Below the pieces are notes generated by a model. That model saw nothing but the letters and a program-made list of their open reading frames with translations. It was not told where the DNA came from and searched no databases. This document shows, in pieces, positions 46,190-56,577 of a stretch of 64,000 nucleotides of DNA. The stretch lies in contig JAMWFC010000080.1 of the NCBI GenBank assembly GCA_027475525.1, positions 575,348 through 639,347 of the forward strand, given 5' to 3'. The translations under genes and the position numbers were made by a program. The DNA is from Macrolepiota albuminosa. Its lineage: Eukaryota; Basidiomycota; Agaricomycetes; Agaricales; Agaricaceae. How positions within the stretch are numbered: the stretch's first letter is position 1; the number at the start of each line of letters is the position of its first letter.

Positions 46190-46500
46190 ACCCATATTTG
46201 TTTTTAGGTAATTTTGAGTACACACTCAACATTTTCAGGCTGACACGCACTCCAGCGTAGTGTGTATATATTTTTTCTTACTCTCAATTTATCTTGTTTG
46301 CTCTGTTGGCTGCTTGCATCATATGCGCACTAGCACACTAAGATATTCCAAGCCCAGGTGTTATTGAAGACACTAATACCACATTCATAGTACCAACTTT
46401 TTCCAGCGATGCGATAGGCATCTTCAACTGATGCTTGCACTGCCATGCATATTGTGATTTCATTTTTACCCCTGTCCTATAGACCGAGTGTTCAGTCTCA

Positions 46501-46684
46501 TTGGGGGGTATGTAATGGAGCATCACACTCGCTATTAGCATCAACAATGCTATAGGTATCCAGTAGAGTATTACATAAGACAACATCTTGTATTCACTCT
46601 AGTTCTAGTCAATCTGATACTGTGGTCTGATTCAGTACTGTGTAATACACACAAGATTGTTCTAGCTCGTAACCTACAGTTACA
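46501..46684 (+). mobile_element. element A polypurine tract and 3' LTR
   Basis: TTGGGGGGTA (46501-46510) precedes an LTR running 46511-46684, TGTAATGGAGCATCAC...CTACAGTTACA. Length and sequence match the reverse LTR at 26606-26780. GTCCC follows directly. Confidence 0.8.
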
Positions 46685-46689
46685 GTCCC

Positions 46690-47500
46690 ATTCTTCATGC
46701 AACTCCTAGAGACAAGTACTTCATCTCTATTCATCTTCATGCATAGTGTGTACTTCTGAGACTGGAGAGGTAAGTCCTCACCATCTGGGTCAATGCAGCA
46801 GTCTGCCTGCATATACTCATGAGGCTCATGAGCTTCTCCAGCTATGTCACTTTCAAAGTAGTGAAGCAAGCAGTCTGCTACTCTTGTTGAGTTTCACCTT
46901 TGACATATGTGATGTCAAACTGATATCTCAACATATAATCAATCCACCACTGCTGATGCAGTGACTAGTTCATTTGGGTTTTGAAGAACTCCAGAGCCTT
47001 GTAATTAGTGATGATATAAATGGGGTATCCCATCAGTTTATCCTCCTACTTGAGAAGGGCCTCCAGTATAGCTAAGGTCTCTAGCTTATACATAGCATAA
47101 TTTTGCTGGGCAGTGGTAAACTTTTTGGATATAAATCCTGCTGGGTAGCATGTCTGCCAACTGCTTCCTTGGCCATACATAGCCCTGATGCCTATCTTTG
47201 ACATGTTACAAATGGGTCACATAGACTCATTCCATCTTCGGTCAATAGACTAAAAAATGGAGGTCTTTGTGCATATGTGCTTGACCTTTTCAAAGCACTA
47301 CTGGTGCAGTGATTCTGAGTTGTGGCTATGAGTAGCCCAATATAAGCCATTACATTGGGCAAAAAGCTTAATATATAATTAACAAGACCAACAAATTGTT
47401 TAATGTTATTATAGTTCCATGGTATGCACTACTCCTATATATGATCAAATTTATCTTGATCAGGGTGAATACCCTTGCACATATTGATGTAAAATGAATT
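46690..47500 (-). pseudogene. chromovirus RT/RNase H relic (element D)
   Basis: Reverse-strand frames give the end of RT and RNase H of the same family: ALEFFKTQ, WWIDYMLRYQFDITYVKGE, then the acidic linker CCIDPDGEDLPLQSQ. Farther right are decayed LVNYI and RT thumb sequences. It stops where element A's LTR begins, just before integrase. The complementary part (linker, integrase, third ORF) is element C. Confidence 0.75.
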
Positions 47501-47619
47501 TATGTAAAGTAGTCCAAAATAGAATTTGAACTGAATTTTTATTATATTTCAACTTTCTCACTTTTACAGAGTATTTGGGGCAAGAGTTTTTTTTTGGTGG
47601 TATTGCTATAGTCTGCCAA

Positions 47620-48000
47620 CCATCCTTTCTCCATTTGTTGCTAGGCAGTCAAGCTTTATTCTTTGTGTTGTCACTGCTTTGATCCTCTGTATGATTTTCT
47701 TTTCCATAAAAGTGTTGTCCAGGTCTGATTCTCTTGCAATTCTCCATTCACACCTTAGTTTCTATACAGAGTACATCACTTCTGATACTATTATCTTCTG
47801 GAATCTGTGTTCCTCTTTATCTCCTTTTCTTACTTTTTTTGTGAGTGCATATCCCAGCTGGTCTCCAAAGGATGGTTTTTTGAAACTTATTCCTCTACTT
47901 TTGTATAGTTTCTTGATGAAATTCCACACTATTTGTTGTCCCAAAATTGAGGTAAGAGTTATACTCACATGCACTTTGGAAAAGTAGTGTATAATTTTTA
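47620..48000 (-). pseudogene. decayed retroelement-like reading frame
   Basis: The reverse strand reads VWNFIKKLYKSRGISFKKPS and FGDQLGYALTKKVRKG, then after a stop FMEKKIIQRIKAV and KLDCLATNGE. The composition and the R-x-K-L-D-C-L-A-T tail might come from a LINE-type reverse transcriptase end, but I cannot confirm it. Confidence 0.25.
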
Positions 48001-48126
48001 ATTGATTTATTTGAATGAGAACTAAAGTTATTACTTAAAATAGGCACAAATAAATATTAATACTAAAGCCCAAAGACAATCAATATGCTATTGGCCTAAG
48101 AGGTCCACTTTCTGAAGACTCCAAGC

Positions 48127-48235
48127 CATGGCAAGGTGACTGCTTGTCCAACTCCTCTGAAATCCCTCTCCTTTTATATCTTTTCTCTCTTGTCCAACTC
48201 CTCTGCAATCCCTCTCCTTTTATATCTTTTCTCCC
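48127..48235 (-). repeat. imperfect 46-bp tandem repeat
   Basis: GTCCAACTCCTCTG-AATCCCTCTCC...TATATCTTTTCTC occurs twice with one or two mismatches. On the reverse strand each unit holds a TATAAAAGG. Unlike the 77-bp duplications, the copies differ, so this is an older natural repeat. Confidence 0.65.
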
Positions 48236-48239
48236 TATG

Positions 48240-50419
48240 CATAGACCACTGTGTATTTGCATGGTAATGGGTTGTTTATGAGGTTTTTATGCTCCAGCTA
48301 TCTAGTGTTGCCTGCCACTGAGGTCTGAACCTTGGTTGCTGCTCTGCCAGTGTTTGGAATTATAATTAAAGATTTGGCTATTATTTTCTTCAGCTGAGCC
48401 AATGTCTTATCTAATCTTTTCCTTTTCTTTAACATCTGCCCTTTCTACTCATGGTATGGTTGTATCCTCATTGCTTGGTAGCCAGGGTAGGTTGCATTAA
48501 GAGTTTGAGAACAAGTTTCTGTAGAGTCATAGAGTGTCAGAATTGAAGGTTGATGGGCCAGGTAATCAGTAATGTCAGTCTGGCAGAGAAGATCATTTTG
48601 GAGTGAGATCTGTGATCACTACTGGCTATTTCTGTGCTAATTAATTTTTGATTGTTGTTGCTCTCACCATGCACTTACTGCTCTACAGACTGATTTCTTT
48701 GTTACTTTATAGATGCTCAGAGTTATCTATTAAGGTGAGCTGCCCCCATCTTTACAGTTTTCAATGCACATCTATAGTTTTTAGCATTTAGAAGTATTGA
48801 AATTAGGGTCTAATATTTTGTTCTGTCAGGTGAGGCAGACATATCAATATAACTTACACTTTTTCTATTTCAAGTATAACTTGATGATGATGATGATGAT
48901 TTGATTTGCTTAGTTATAGAGTTATTTTGTATATAGGAATAGTGTCCTAACTTCCTCAGTATGTAAGGATATGCTACTTATGGACACTCTGGTAGGTACT
49001 CTAGCCTGATGCTTTTTCAGGCATGCTGGTTATGCCTTATAGCTATTTTACTATGATTTGATCCTATTTGAGCTCTTCATCGGAGTTCATACTACTTTGC
49101 ATATATAATCCTTTTCTATCTGCCACTAACATGCCATCTCAATGATTTGACCCATCTACTTTCATTAATGCTTGCCAACAATGCAGCCAGAGTTTCATGA
49201 CTCTAACTCCCCCATGCCAAGAGGCTATCTTTGGCCAAGTCCCCACCTCCTCCATGGGCCATGAAAGGGCCAGCAGGCCAGGAGATTCTGCAGTCTGTAT
49301 AAGACCTAAGAACTTCAACCAACAGTGTCACATGGTACTTTGGCAATTAGGTGGACAATTACTTAAGGTCTGGACTGCTTTGTCATCTAACTTTGTCTCT
49401 ACTCAGACTATGATTTGCTTAGTCAGCAAAATACAGTTTTCTCTCTCCCAAATTCTCTGCATTGAAGAATCCTCCCTTTTTCTAATTGGACATGAGCATG
49501 GTGGTCACATTCATTCATCAAGTCACATGCAAATTGGTCTCCCATATAATGGCCTGCACAACAAGGAACTCCAAAGCATTCTAGAGATATATTAGAAAGA
49601 ATCTGATGCTTATTGATGCCATAGCCTCAAGCAAACAATGTGCAGTGCTGACTATGCCAGGAAACCTGGTTTGAAAAAAAATTATTCTTTTCTTCTTTAA
49701 CAAAAAAATTAAAAAAAAAAACTAAAAAATCAAAAAATGGTCACAAAATAAAAAATAAAAAATAAAAAATAAAAAATAAAAAAAACTCTGCAGCATTAGA
49801 CAGACTGTTTTCTCTTTCCAATCTTTTTCTAACAAAATGTACTTGTATTTTGATCATATGCTTTTTTCCACATCTTCTCAATTGCTATGCTCATATATAT
49901 AGCATTGATAGGCTTTTACTCACACTGAGTGCATCAAGGGACATTATAGGCTTACTGACATTTGACATACTGGAGACTCTAGTGATCTTCTTGGACTCAG
50001 GACATCTCTGGCATTGGCACCCCACTACAGACTCTACTTATCAGTCTCATCTAACAGTTATCAGGCTTTTAGCATATACTATCCATGAACTTCAAGAATT
50101 TAAGAGGCTCGGGACTCATAGCGCTAGCATGACAGCAGGGAGGTGACTCTGACCAAACTCCAATTGGTTCCAGAAGAGGTTAGCATTAGACGCTGCCATT
50201 TGACAAGGCACCTCAATCAGAAATCTAAAGAATCAATGACAACAGCACAGGATATACCCAAGCCCGACATTTTGACTTATCAGAAATTGATACAATGTTT
50301 AGCGCTGACATTAGCACTTATAGCATTTGTCAAGGATTTTCTGACTATATCCCAGAAAAGCCTGGCCAATTGAAATTATACTAAAAATGAGCAGACACGT
50401 CCAATTCTAAGTCAGTTGA
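48240..50419. other. unassigned AT-rich interval
   Basis: Contains a (GAT)n run near 48885, an (AAAAAAT)n microsatellite at about 49745-49785, and forward ORFs at 49197-49595 and 49850-50146 without recognised motifs. A reverse reading near 48400-48600 (YLAHQPSILTLYDSTETCSQ) looks coding but is not identified. Probably old transposon debris. Confidence 0.4.
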
Positions 50420-50917
50420 TGTCAGAGGACTCCTCATTTCTTTCTTCCTTCACTCCTTATCTCTTCATTCTCCTTTCATTCATTGTCTTATTTCTTCTGA
50501 TATTATCTCATTTTACTGTTTCTATTCTTTTAATACTATTTGTTAGTACTATTCTCAGCTCTTGAGGTGCTCTGATTCTTTAGCTACTATTCAGACAAGT
50601 GTGGGACCTTCAGCACCACTTCCAGACTGCTTATATAAGCCAGAACTTGCCAGAGTTTGCTTCTTATTTGTGCAATTGTTTGTGTAGGCAATTTTCGAGT
50701 TTTTAAGGTTTTGTTGTACTGTACAGTTGTTTCCCACACTTCAGAGGCCCCAGAAGCGTCCAACCTGGCATAGGGAATCCCTAGACTTGTTCTCTTTGGA
50801 TCTCCCTCTGCCAGGTGAGTAGTTATCATGATATTGTCAGTATATATTCTAATACACTTTAGATCTTCCTCTGCCAGCTGTGTGACTGAGCCATAGCCTC
50901 CAGAGGTTGCCCTTACA
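50420..50917 (+). mobile_element. solo LTR of family X
   Basis: 498 bp, TGTCAGAGGACTCC...GCCCTTACA, the closest intact relative of the LTR at 479-997. Flanks GTTGA and GTTTA form a target-site duplication with one mismatch. Confidence 0.85.
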
Positions 50918-51495
50918 GTTTAAAGTTGCTGTGGCCAATGGGCTATAATGCCAATAGTCACCGTCATCCATATGCTGCCAGTTGTCATTAACAGGTCACC
51001 ATTAGCTGGAACCATGAGGAGAGGTGCTAATTAGTAGCACCGCAAATGGACTCATTTTGGAAATACAGTAGCACATAGTATAAAAAATAGCTACTTCACA
51101 TGTATATAACAATGAATCATAACCCTTTGAGCACATAGTTACACTCAGCATTTGAATTGTGCTAGCTTGACCTAACTTCATCACTAAGTTGAGTGCTAGC
51201 CTTGTTTTTATCATTGTCATTGTTTACAGTGCTATCTACAGGCACATTATGTTGTGCTATTCTTTCTCTTTTCAATATCTTTGCCTGGACTACAGTACTT
51301 ACAGTTTGCTAGATAGCATTCAAGGCACTATTATCTAGCACATTGTCTTGTCACATCTACTTGAGCACACTGGGACTCTGTCAGGACTCCTTACAACTAC
51401 ATATGCCAGGCACTAGAAACAGTGTTGTACTGTGTAACATCCAGCACACCCAACCACAGTTGGCATTATCAGCATTTAGCAGGGTAGGCAGCAAA

Positions 51496-51598
51496 CAGCA
51501 CAATAAAATTAATGGAGTTGGAACAGGACATACCAGCTCTCCTGAGCATCTCTAGTTTGTGTGGTAATCAAAGTGTCTGAGAAGGTCATTAGTGGAGT
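51496..51598 (+). repeat. dispersed repeat, copy 1
   Basis: Starts ACAGCACAATAAAATTAATG and ends near AAGGTCATT; recurs at 51831-51930 with roughly a tenth of bases changed. Same orientation, 335 bp apart. Confidence 0.65.
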
Positions 51599-51830
51599 TA
51601 AAAAACTAATGTTTTTAGATCACCAATGGAACACTCATGTAACTGTGCAGATCACATGAAGAGCCTAGAGAGTGGATCACAAGTGAAACAACCCCTCCAG
51701 GAGCTCCACTTCAATGACCACTCTCTAGGTAAGTAAGCTATTAGGCTGAGGGAGTTCACTTGAGATTGACCTGAATGTAGGTCAGAGCAGTAGTATATTT
51801 TTTGTATTACCCTCTACTCTACTTCCAGAA

Positions 51831-51930
51831 CAGCACAATAAAATTAATGGAGTTGGGACAGGCTGTACTGGCCCTCCCAAGCATCTCCAGTTTGTGTAGT
51901 AATCAAAGTCTCTGAGCAAGGTCATTGGTT
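51831..51930 (+). repeat. dispersed repeat, copy 2
   Basis: Diverged partner of 51496-51598. The rest of 50918-52434 has no recognisable gene. Confidence 0.65.
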
Positions 51931-52439
51931 GTCATTTAATAAATCCTTGATATATATTGTGTTAGACATGTCTGAGGACAGTGTTGCAAATATTCAGTGT
52001 TTGCTAAGCATGATCTATAATATTGAAGCACCTGGTGAGTCATCATAATAGATGGTATTTTCAACAAACACAACACAACTGCCTGGCACAACTGCATGCA
52101 TGCTGACTATGTCCAGTATGGCTCTGATGCTGTTTAGATCCATATATCAAGGCTGCAGTCATTACTATTTTAAACGTACACTTTTAGACTTTATTCATAC
52201 TCAATTCTTGATTTCCTTCTTGTTCACACTACCATGTTATACATAATTTTTTTCTTGTCTCTTCCTCATGGCACAAGTACATGATATTTCATATAGAGTA
52301 AACAGGTATAGCTGTACTGTAGCAGAACACATGGTAGAAAAATAGAAAACATAACGCTGGCAATTTACAAAACATTCTTTGAGCTTGGGCTTAGCTTATA
52401 ATATAGGGTGCAGTAACACAAAAAATAGGGAAACTATAG

Positions 52440-52707
52440 TGTAACATATCGTAGTATAGTTAAATAATTAATAGACAATTATATTAATTATTTAGTATTA
52501 CTTTACATACCAGCTGGCTGCCTTACATAAGGCAGCCAATTTTATTAATAGACAATTATATTAATTATTTAGTATTACTTTACATACCAGCTGGCTGCCT
52601 TACATAAGGCAGCCAATTTTCTTGTCATACTTCGTAGTACTAGAATCAACTATCGATCTGGTTCTGTTGGTGTGACTGTAAGGCTAAGCAAACTTGACAT
52701 TGTTTCA
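52440..52707 (+). repeat. element B 5' LTR
   Basis: TGTAACATATCGTAG...GACATTGTTTCA. It is 268 bp, exactly 77 bp longer than the 191-bp 3' LTR, because 52467-52543 is repeated at 52544-52620. A GGCTGCCTTACATAAGGCAGCC palindrome-like hairpin (GGCTGCCTTA / TAAGGCAGCC) lies in each copy. Confidence 0.92.
52467..52620. repeat. exact tandem duplication, period 77 bp
   Basis: Exact 77-bp repeat in the 5' LTR, absent from the 3' LTR of the same element. Confidence 0.95.
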
Positions 52708-52845
52708 CTTTTTTGAACCTTTCGGGTTCAATTCTGATACTACGGACGAAGACTACGTGTCTAGACTGATAGCCTAGACTGTGATTGCATTGAACAGTGC
52801 ATCAACTTCTTTGACGCACGCTTCCAGATTAATAGAGACGTAGCA

Positions 52846-55833
52846 ATGCCTGATTGGATGGAGACCAATCAATTTGCTGAACCAACACACGATGGTGAGA
52901 CCATTGACCAGTTGCTGGCGTATCCTCAATCTGCGGTGACTGACCCGGGTCATCCCGGGTCAGAATATACTGAGGCCAAGCCTTCCTGGCAGCCTCAGGG
53001 GATGCCAGGAGGGACGCAATGGAGTGAAGTGCGGCGGACAGCTGCGCCAAGCGGTGCAGCGAGACCAGGGGCAGCTGTGGAAGACCTGGTACAGCAATCC
53101 GGCAGGAATCATGAATTTCCCATGCAGACTGGGAGGTCAGGGCAACAGTTACAGAGCAGGAGTAGTGCTCAGGGACCAACTGAAGGTCACAGACCTTCGT
53201 CGTACTTCCTGGGGAAGATGCTGAGGCCTGAGGCGGGCAGTTGGAGAGTGCCAACTGAATCCACCCCACTGACGCAACGTCAGCAAGGAGTTGGAGTGCC
53301 GCAGGAAACAACAATCCCCAAGCAAAGAATGCTGGCAGTACATTGGGAAGATGAAACTTCCGATGATGAGGAGAGTGGACGGAGTGAGTCCACCCTTCAG
53401 GTTCAGTGTGCTATGCTATGGAAAAGATACCCTAGCATTACGAAGGATACTACACATGCTCGACTAGGACTGTATGTACTGAAACACATACGGTTGATAC
53501 AGGCTAGAGGTGATAATGTACCTCAATTGAATACCGTTGAATACATTACATTGTATGTTCAGATTTTTGAGCTGGAAGCCCAAGCATATATGTACTGCAA
53601 GGCTAAACAAGAATCAGCTGCCTTGACCCCAGAGGGGGCAAACTTGATTCTGAGTATACCCCCGGTGGCAAAGCCAGAGTTGTCTCCCCACCTGGAAGAG
53701 GCGATGAGCAATATATATGCGCCCCAGCAAGCAGGAGAGTCTGACGAGCAGTTCGCTGCAAGGTTCGCAGCAGCACAGAGACAAAATGTATTCAGAGGTC
53801 AACGAAGGAGACCTCTGTCGATGGCTGAATCAGTGTCTACCATACCTGTGGTAGATAGCAACCTACCCAAAATGGGGGAGCCAAGGCACCCTCACACAAA
53901 ACAGGAATCAGTGGAGAATATTCCACTGACGAATCAAGTGCTGTTGGCTGATAAGTTTGCGGAGAGGGTAGCTTGTCAGCGCATGCGGAACCAAGACCTG
54001 AAACGCCAGGGACACTCCTGGATAGATGACCAGGGGATTTTATTCGATGGGATCATGCCCATCGACGAGATGAGAAGGCAATATGTCCAACAGACACGTC
54101 AGCCTGACCCTAGGAGGGGGGACCCGCCCACAGTGAATCCGAGCCGAGCTCCTGGAAGACAGGTGACAGAAGAGCTAGGGGGACAGGAGAGCCCACTGCA
54201 TTGGAATGATGCAGGGAAAGTGCACTACACAGGTCACCGACCTGTATGTGCATTCTCTGTGGTATCTCCAGCGGAAGGTAGGAATAAAACGCCTGGAATA
54301 ACTGAGGCGACAAAGGTGTATACTGAGAATATGCACCAGCGCCTCAGTAGTATAATTGATGATGCGGTAGGCGTAGCATTGCGCCTTCCCAAAGGTATCA
54401 AACTGTGTAAGGCAGAGTCGAAACACATCCACCCATACAGAGGGGAGTCCAAGTTTAGTGACTTGCAACTGGATGATGGATGTGTGCAACCATCTGGCAG
54501 CATGCCAGTATGGGGGGGATCGTCTGGATCGAGAACGTGTATTCATTCTCCCGGAGTTCCTAGATGGACCGGCCAAAGCCTGGTTTCGACATCATGTCTT
54601 GCACTACAATTGTGCACAACAGCAATGGACGTTCAAGGATGTAATCCTTGAATTGTATAACCAGTTTGTAAGTGCATCCACCATGCAGGATGCTTGGGAG
54701 GCGTTCCTTGCAACCTCCTACACCAAACGATTGGGTGTTCGTTTGTAAGTGCATCCACCATGCAGGATGCTTGGGAGGCGTTCCTTGCAACCTCCTACAC
54801 CAAACGATTGGGTGTTCAAGGTTTCTATGACACCTTGATAGACCACACACAGAATATGTCTATTTACCCAGACAACTGGGTAATGATCAATACCTTCCTG
54901 TGTGGGATACCCGACGCAATGAGAGAGTCTCTCATTTGTGATGACGGGCTATTGCCCGAAGTGAATACCGTTGAGGAGTTCATAGCGCATGCGTTGCGCT
55001 ATGAGCAAGCCCACAAAATAGCACAACACTTTGGGCTACATAGCTCAAAGGGTCGATCAATGAACAAGACCGAGCCTCGGAAGATAGGCACCTTCTGGGC
55101 CTGTCGAAAAGAGATGGTGGGCAATACGAACCCGAGGTTTGTGATAAGAGCAGCACCTCAGCAGGAACGATGCTTCCAGAGCGACCAGCCAGGGGACCGT
55201 AGGGATGCACCGGCGCAGGACATTCAGAGGGGTCCGCACCAAGAGGGTGAACAGCCGCATCATGTTGCTGGTGAGGCTAAAGTGACGACACCGACTGGGC
55301 CACCAAAGTTTGAAGCAGCTCGCCCTTTCGTGGCGAATAAGTGCTTCAAATGTGGCCAGCCTGGGCATTTCGCAAATGCATGTCCAGTGGGTGGTGGACG
55401 GCATATGGCTAAGCCACGTGCATATGTACGGGCGGCCCACACTGCTATCCCAGATGCTGAAGGGATAGACTCGGGAAATGAACCTGATGTGGAAGACGAA
55501 GAGGTGGAGAACCTCAGTCCTGATGCACCAGAGGATGAAAACACCTCTGTGGTAGAAGAGTTGTTGGATGACGAATATGTTGAGGTTGACATATATGACA
55601 ACGACTATTACGCCCAGGAGTCAGACTCAGAATTCATGGGAGCTCTGATGGACTACCTGGCCAGCGCATTAGACCGACCAGTTGGAGCAGCCAATGTGAA
55701 GGTGTATAAGGTACACCTTCGCAAGGCTCTGGAGAAGCTAGTAAGACCAGTGTTGAAGCGTGAGGACAAGGAGTGTCTGGCATCGTACGCTGAGGTGAAT
55801 GGCCACAAGGTGGACATTGTGGGATTCAGGTAG
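52846..55833 (+). pseudogene. element B gag
   Basis: From ATG 52846 (MPDWMETNQFAEPTHDGETI) one frame stays open to 54651. True homology with element A leaves it near 54455, where a frameshift moves sense to the next frame (MMDVCNHLAACQYGGD, then WTFKDVILELYNQF). The 77-bp duplication at 54664 shifts it again to the frame ending at 55833. The N-terminal 450 residues are Gln/Pro/Ser-rich. The capsid-like core is followed by one CCHC knuckle CFKCGQPGHFANAC (55342-55384) and a long acidic linker. Not counting the duplication, two frame breaks remain relative to A (near 54455 and 55800). Confidence 0.85.
54664..54817. repeat. exact tandem duplication, period 77 bp
   Basis: 54664-54740 recurs exactly at 54741-54817 in gag, duplicating the STMQDAWEAFLATSY block out of frame. 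The frames before and after differ by exactly 77 bases. Confidence 0.95.
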
Positions 55834-56577
55834 TATGACTACTGGGGTGATACCTCAGTTTTGCCAAGTGCATGATATTTCTGTAAGTGAGTTGAAGGAG
55901 CCACTACTCCTTCAATTGGGTACTGTGGGCAGCCGAGCTGCAGTACAGTTTGGACGCAGGCGAGTATTGCCTGTGCAAAATCAAGGATGAAAGAGTATCT
56001 TGACGTGGTGAATTTTGATCGTTACGACATGATTATAGGCACGCCGTATATGAGGAAGCACAAGGTTCTGCTTGACTTCAAGAAGAATGAGATAGTGGTG
56101 GATGGCACCACCATTCCTGCAGTGCGAGTGACCATAGATAATGGTGATGGACGTCTCCATTGACACCGTGCCATGGAGAAGAAGGTGCTAGTCAGGCAAC
56201 ATTGACTAGGTGGAGGCAAGAAATTGCCTACAGTGGAGGATGGAGAGGATGAGGAGCAAGCTCATGTGAGCTTGCCAACAGATAGTCCTGCTGTGTTGAT
56301 GCTGGAAAGCGAAGCGGTAGAGTACGAACGTACTCTGAAGAGGGGGGAGAGCCCCAAGATGAAGTGTGAAAAGCAGAGTAAGCCTGAGGACAAGTGGCCT
56401 CAGCATGTGGCAAGCACAGAGTGCCAACCGACGTCGTCGCGAGTGAAGGTCGAGGACTTAGTAATGGGTGACAAACAAGGACTGATGGAGGACAAGGCAT
56501 CCTCCACACATACAAATCGGTCAATCTGGGATCGACCGGTACCTCATCCCACGTTTGAATGGGTGGTTGATCCATGA
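55799..56577 (+). pseudogene. element B aspartic protease and linker
   Basis: WTLWDSGSMTTGV gives the retropepsin DSG site; DRYDMIIGTPYMRKHKV follows after another frame change near 55950. The downstream linker frame is open to 56577 except for TGA at 56161 and the TGACTAG at 56203. The acidic/Lys-rich linker has no known domain. Confidence 0.75.
56203..56209 (+). promoter_or_regulatory. TGA-CTAG stop context, homologous to element A
   Basis: TGACTAG in frame between the protease block and the pol linker, at the position aligned with 39253-39259 of element A. The frame stays open afterwards. Confidence 0.35.

Larger units (their letters stand above)
35753..46684 (+). mobile_element. element A: chromovirus lacking its 5' LTR
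   Basis: An about 10.9-kb Ty3/gypsy element with gag-protease, pol ending in a chromodomain, a third ORF, a polypurine tract (46501-46510) and a 3' LTR. The 5' LTR and leader are missing at the rearrangement breakpoint beside the LTR-X fragment. Coding regions carry many stops, mostly TGA or TAG where element B has CGA or TGG, so it is inactive. CpG content is intermediate between B and the relic C. It is inserted between fragments C and D if the local inversion is undone. Confidence 0.9.

Noticed and set aside
54440..54480. Programmed frameshift in element B gag
   Set aside because: Element A keeps one frame across the same block, so a simple indel in B is more likely.
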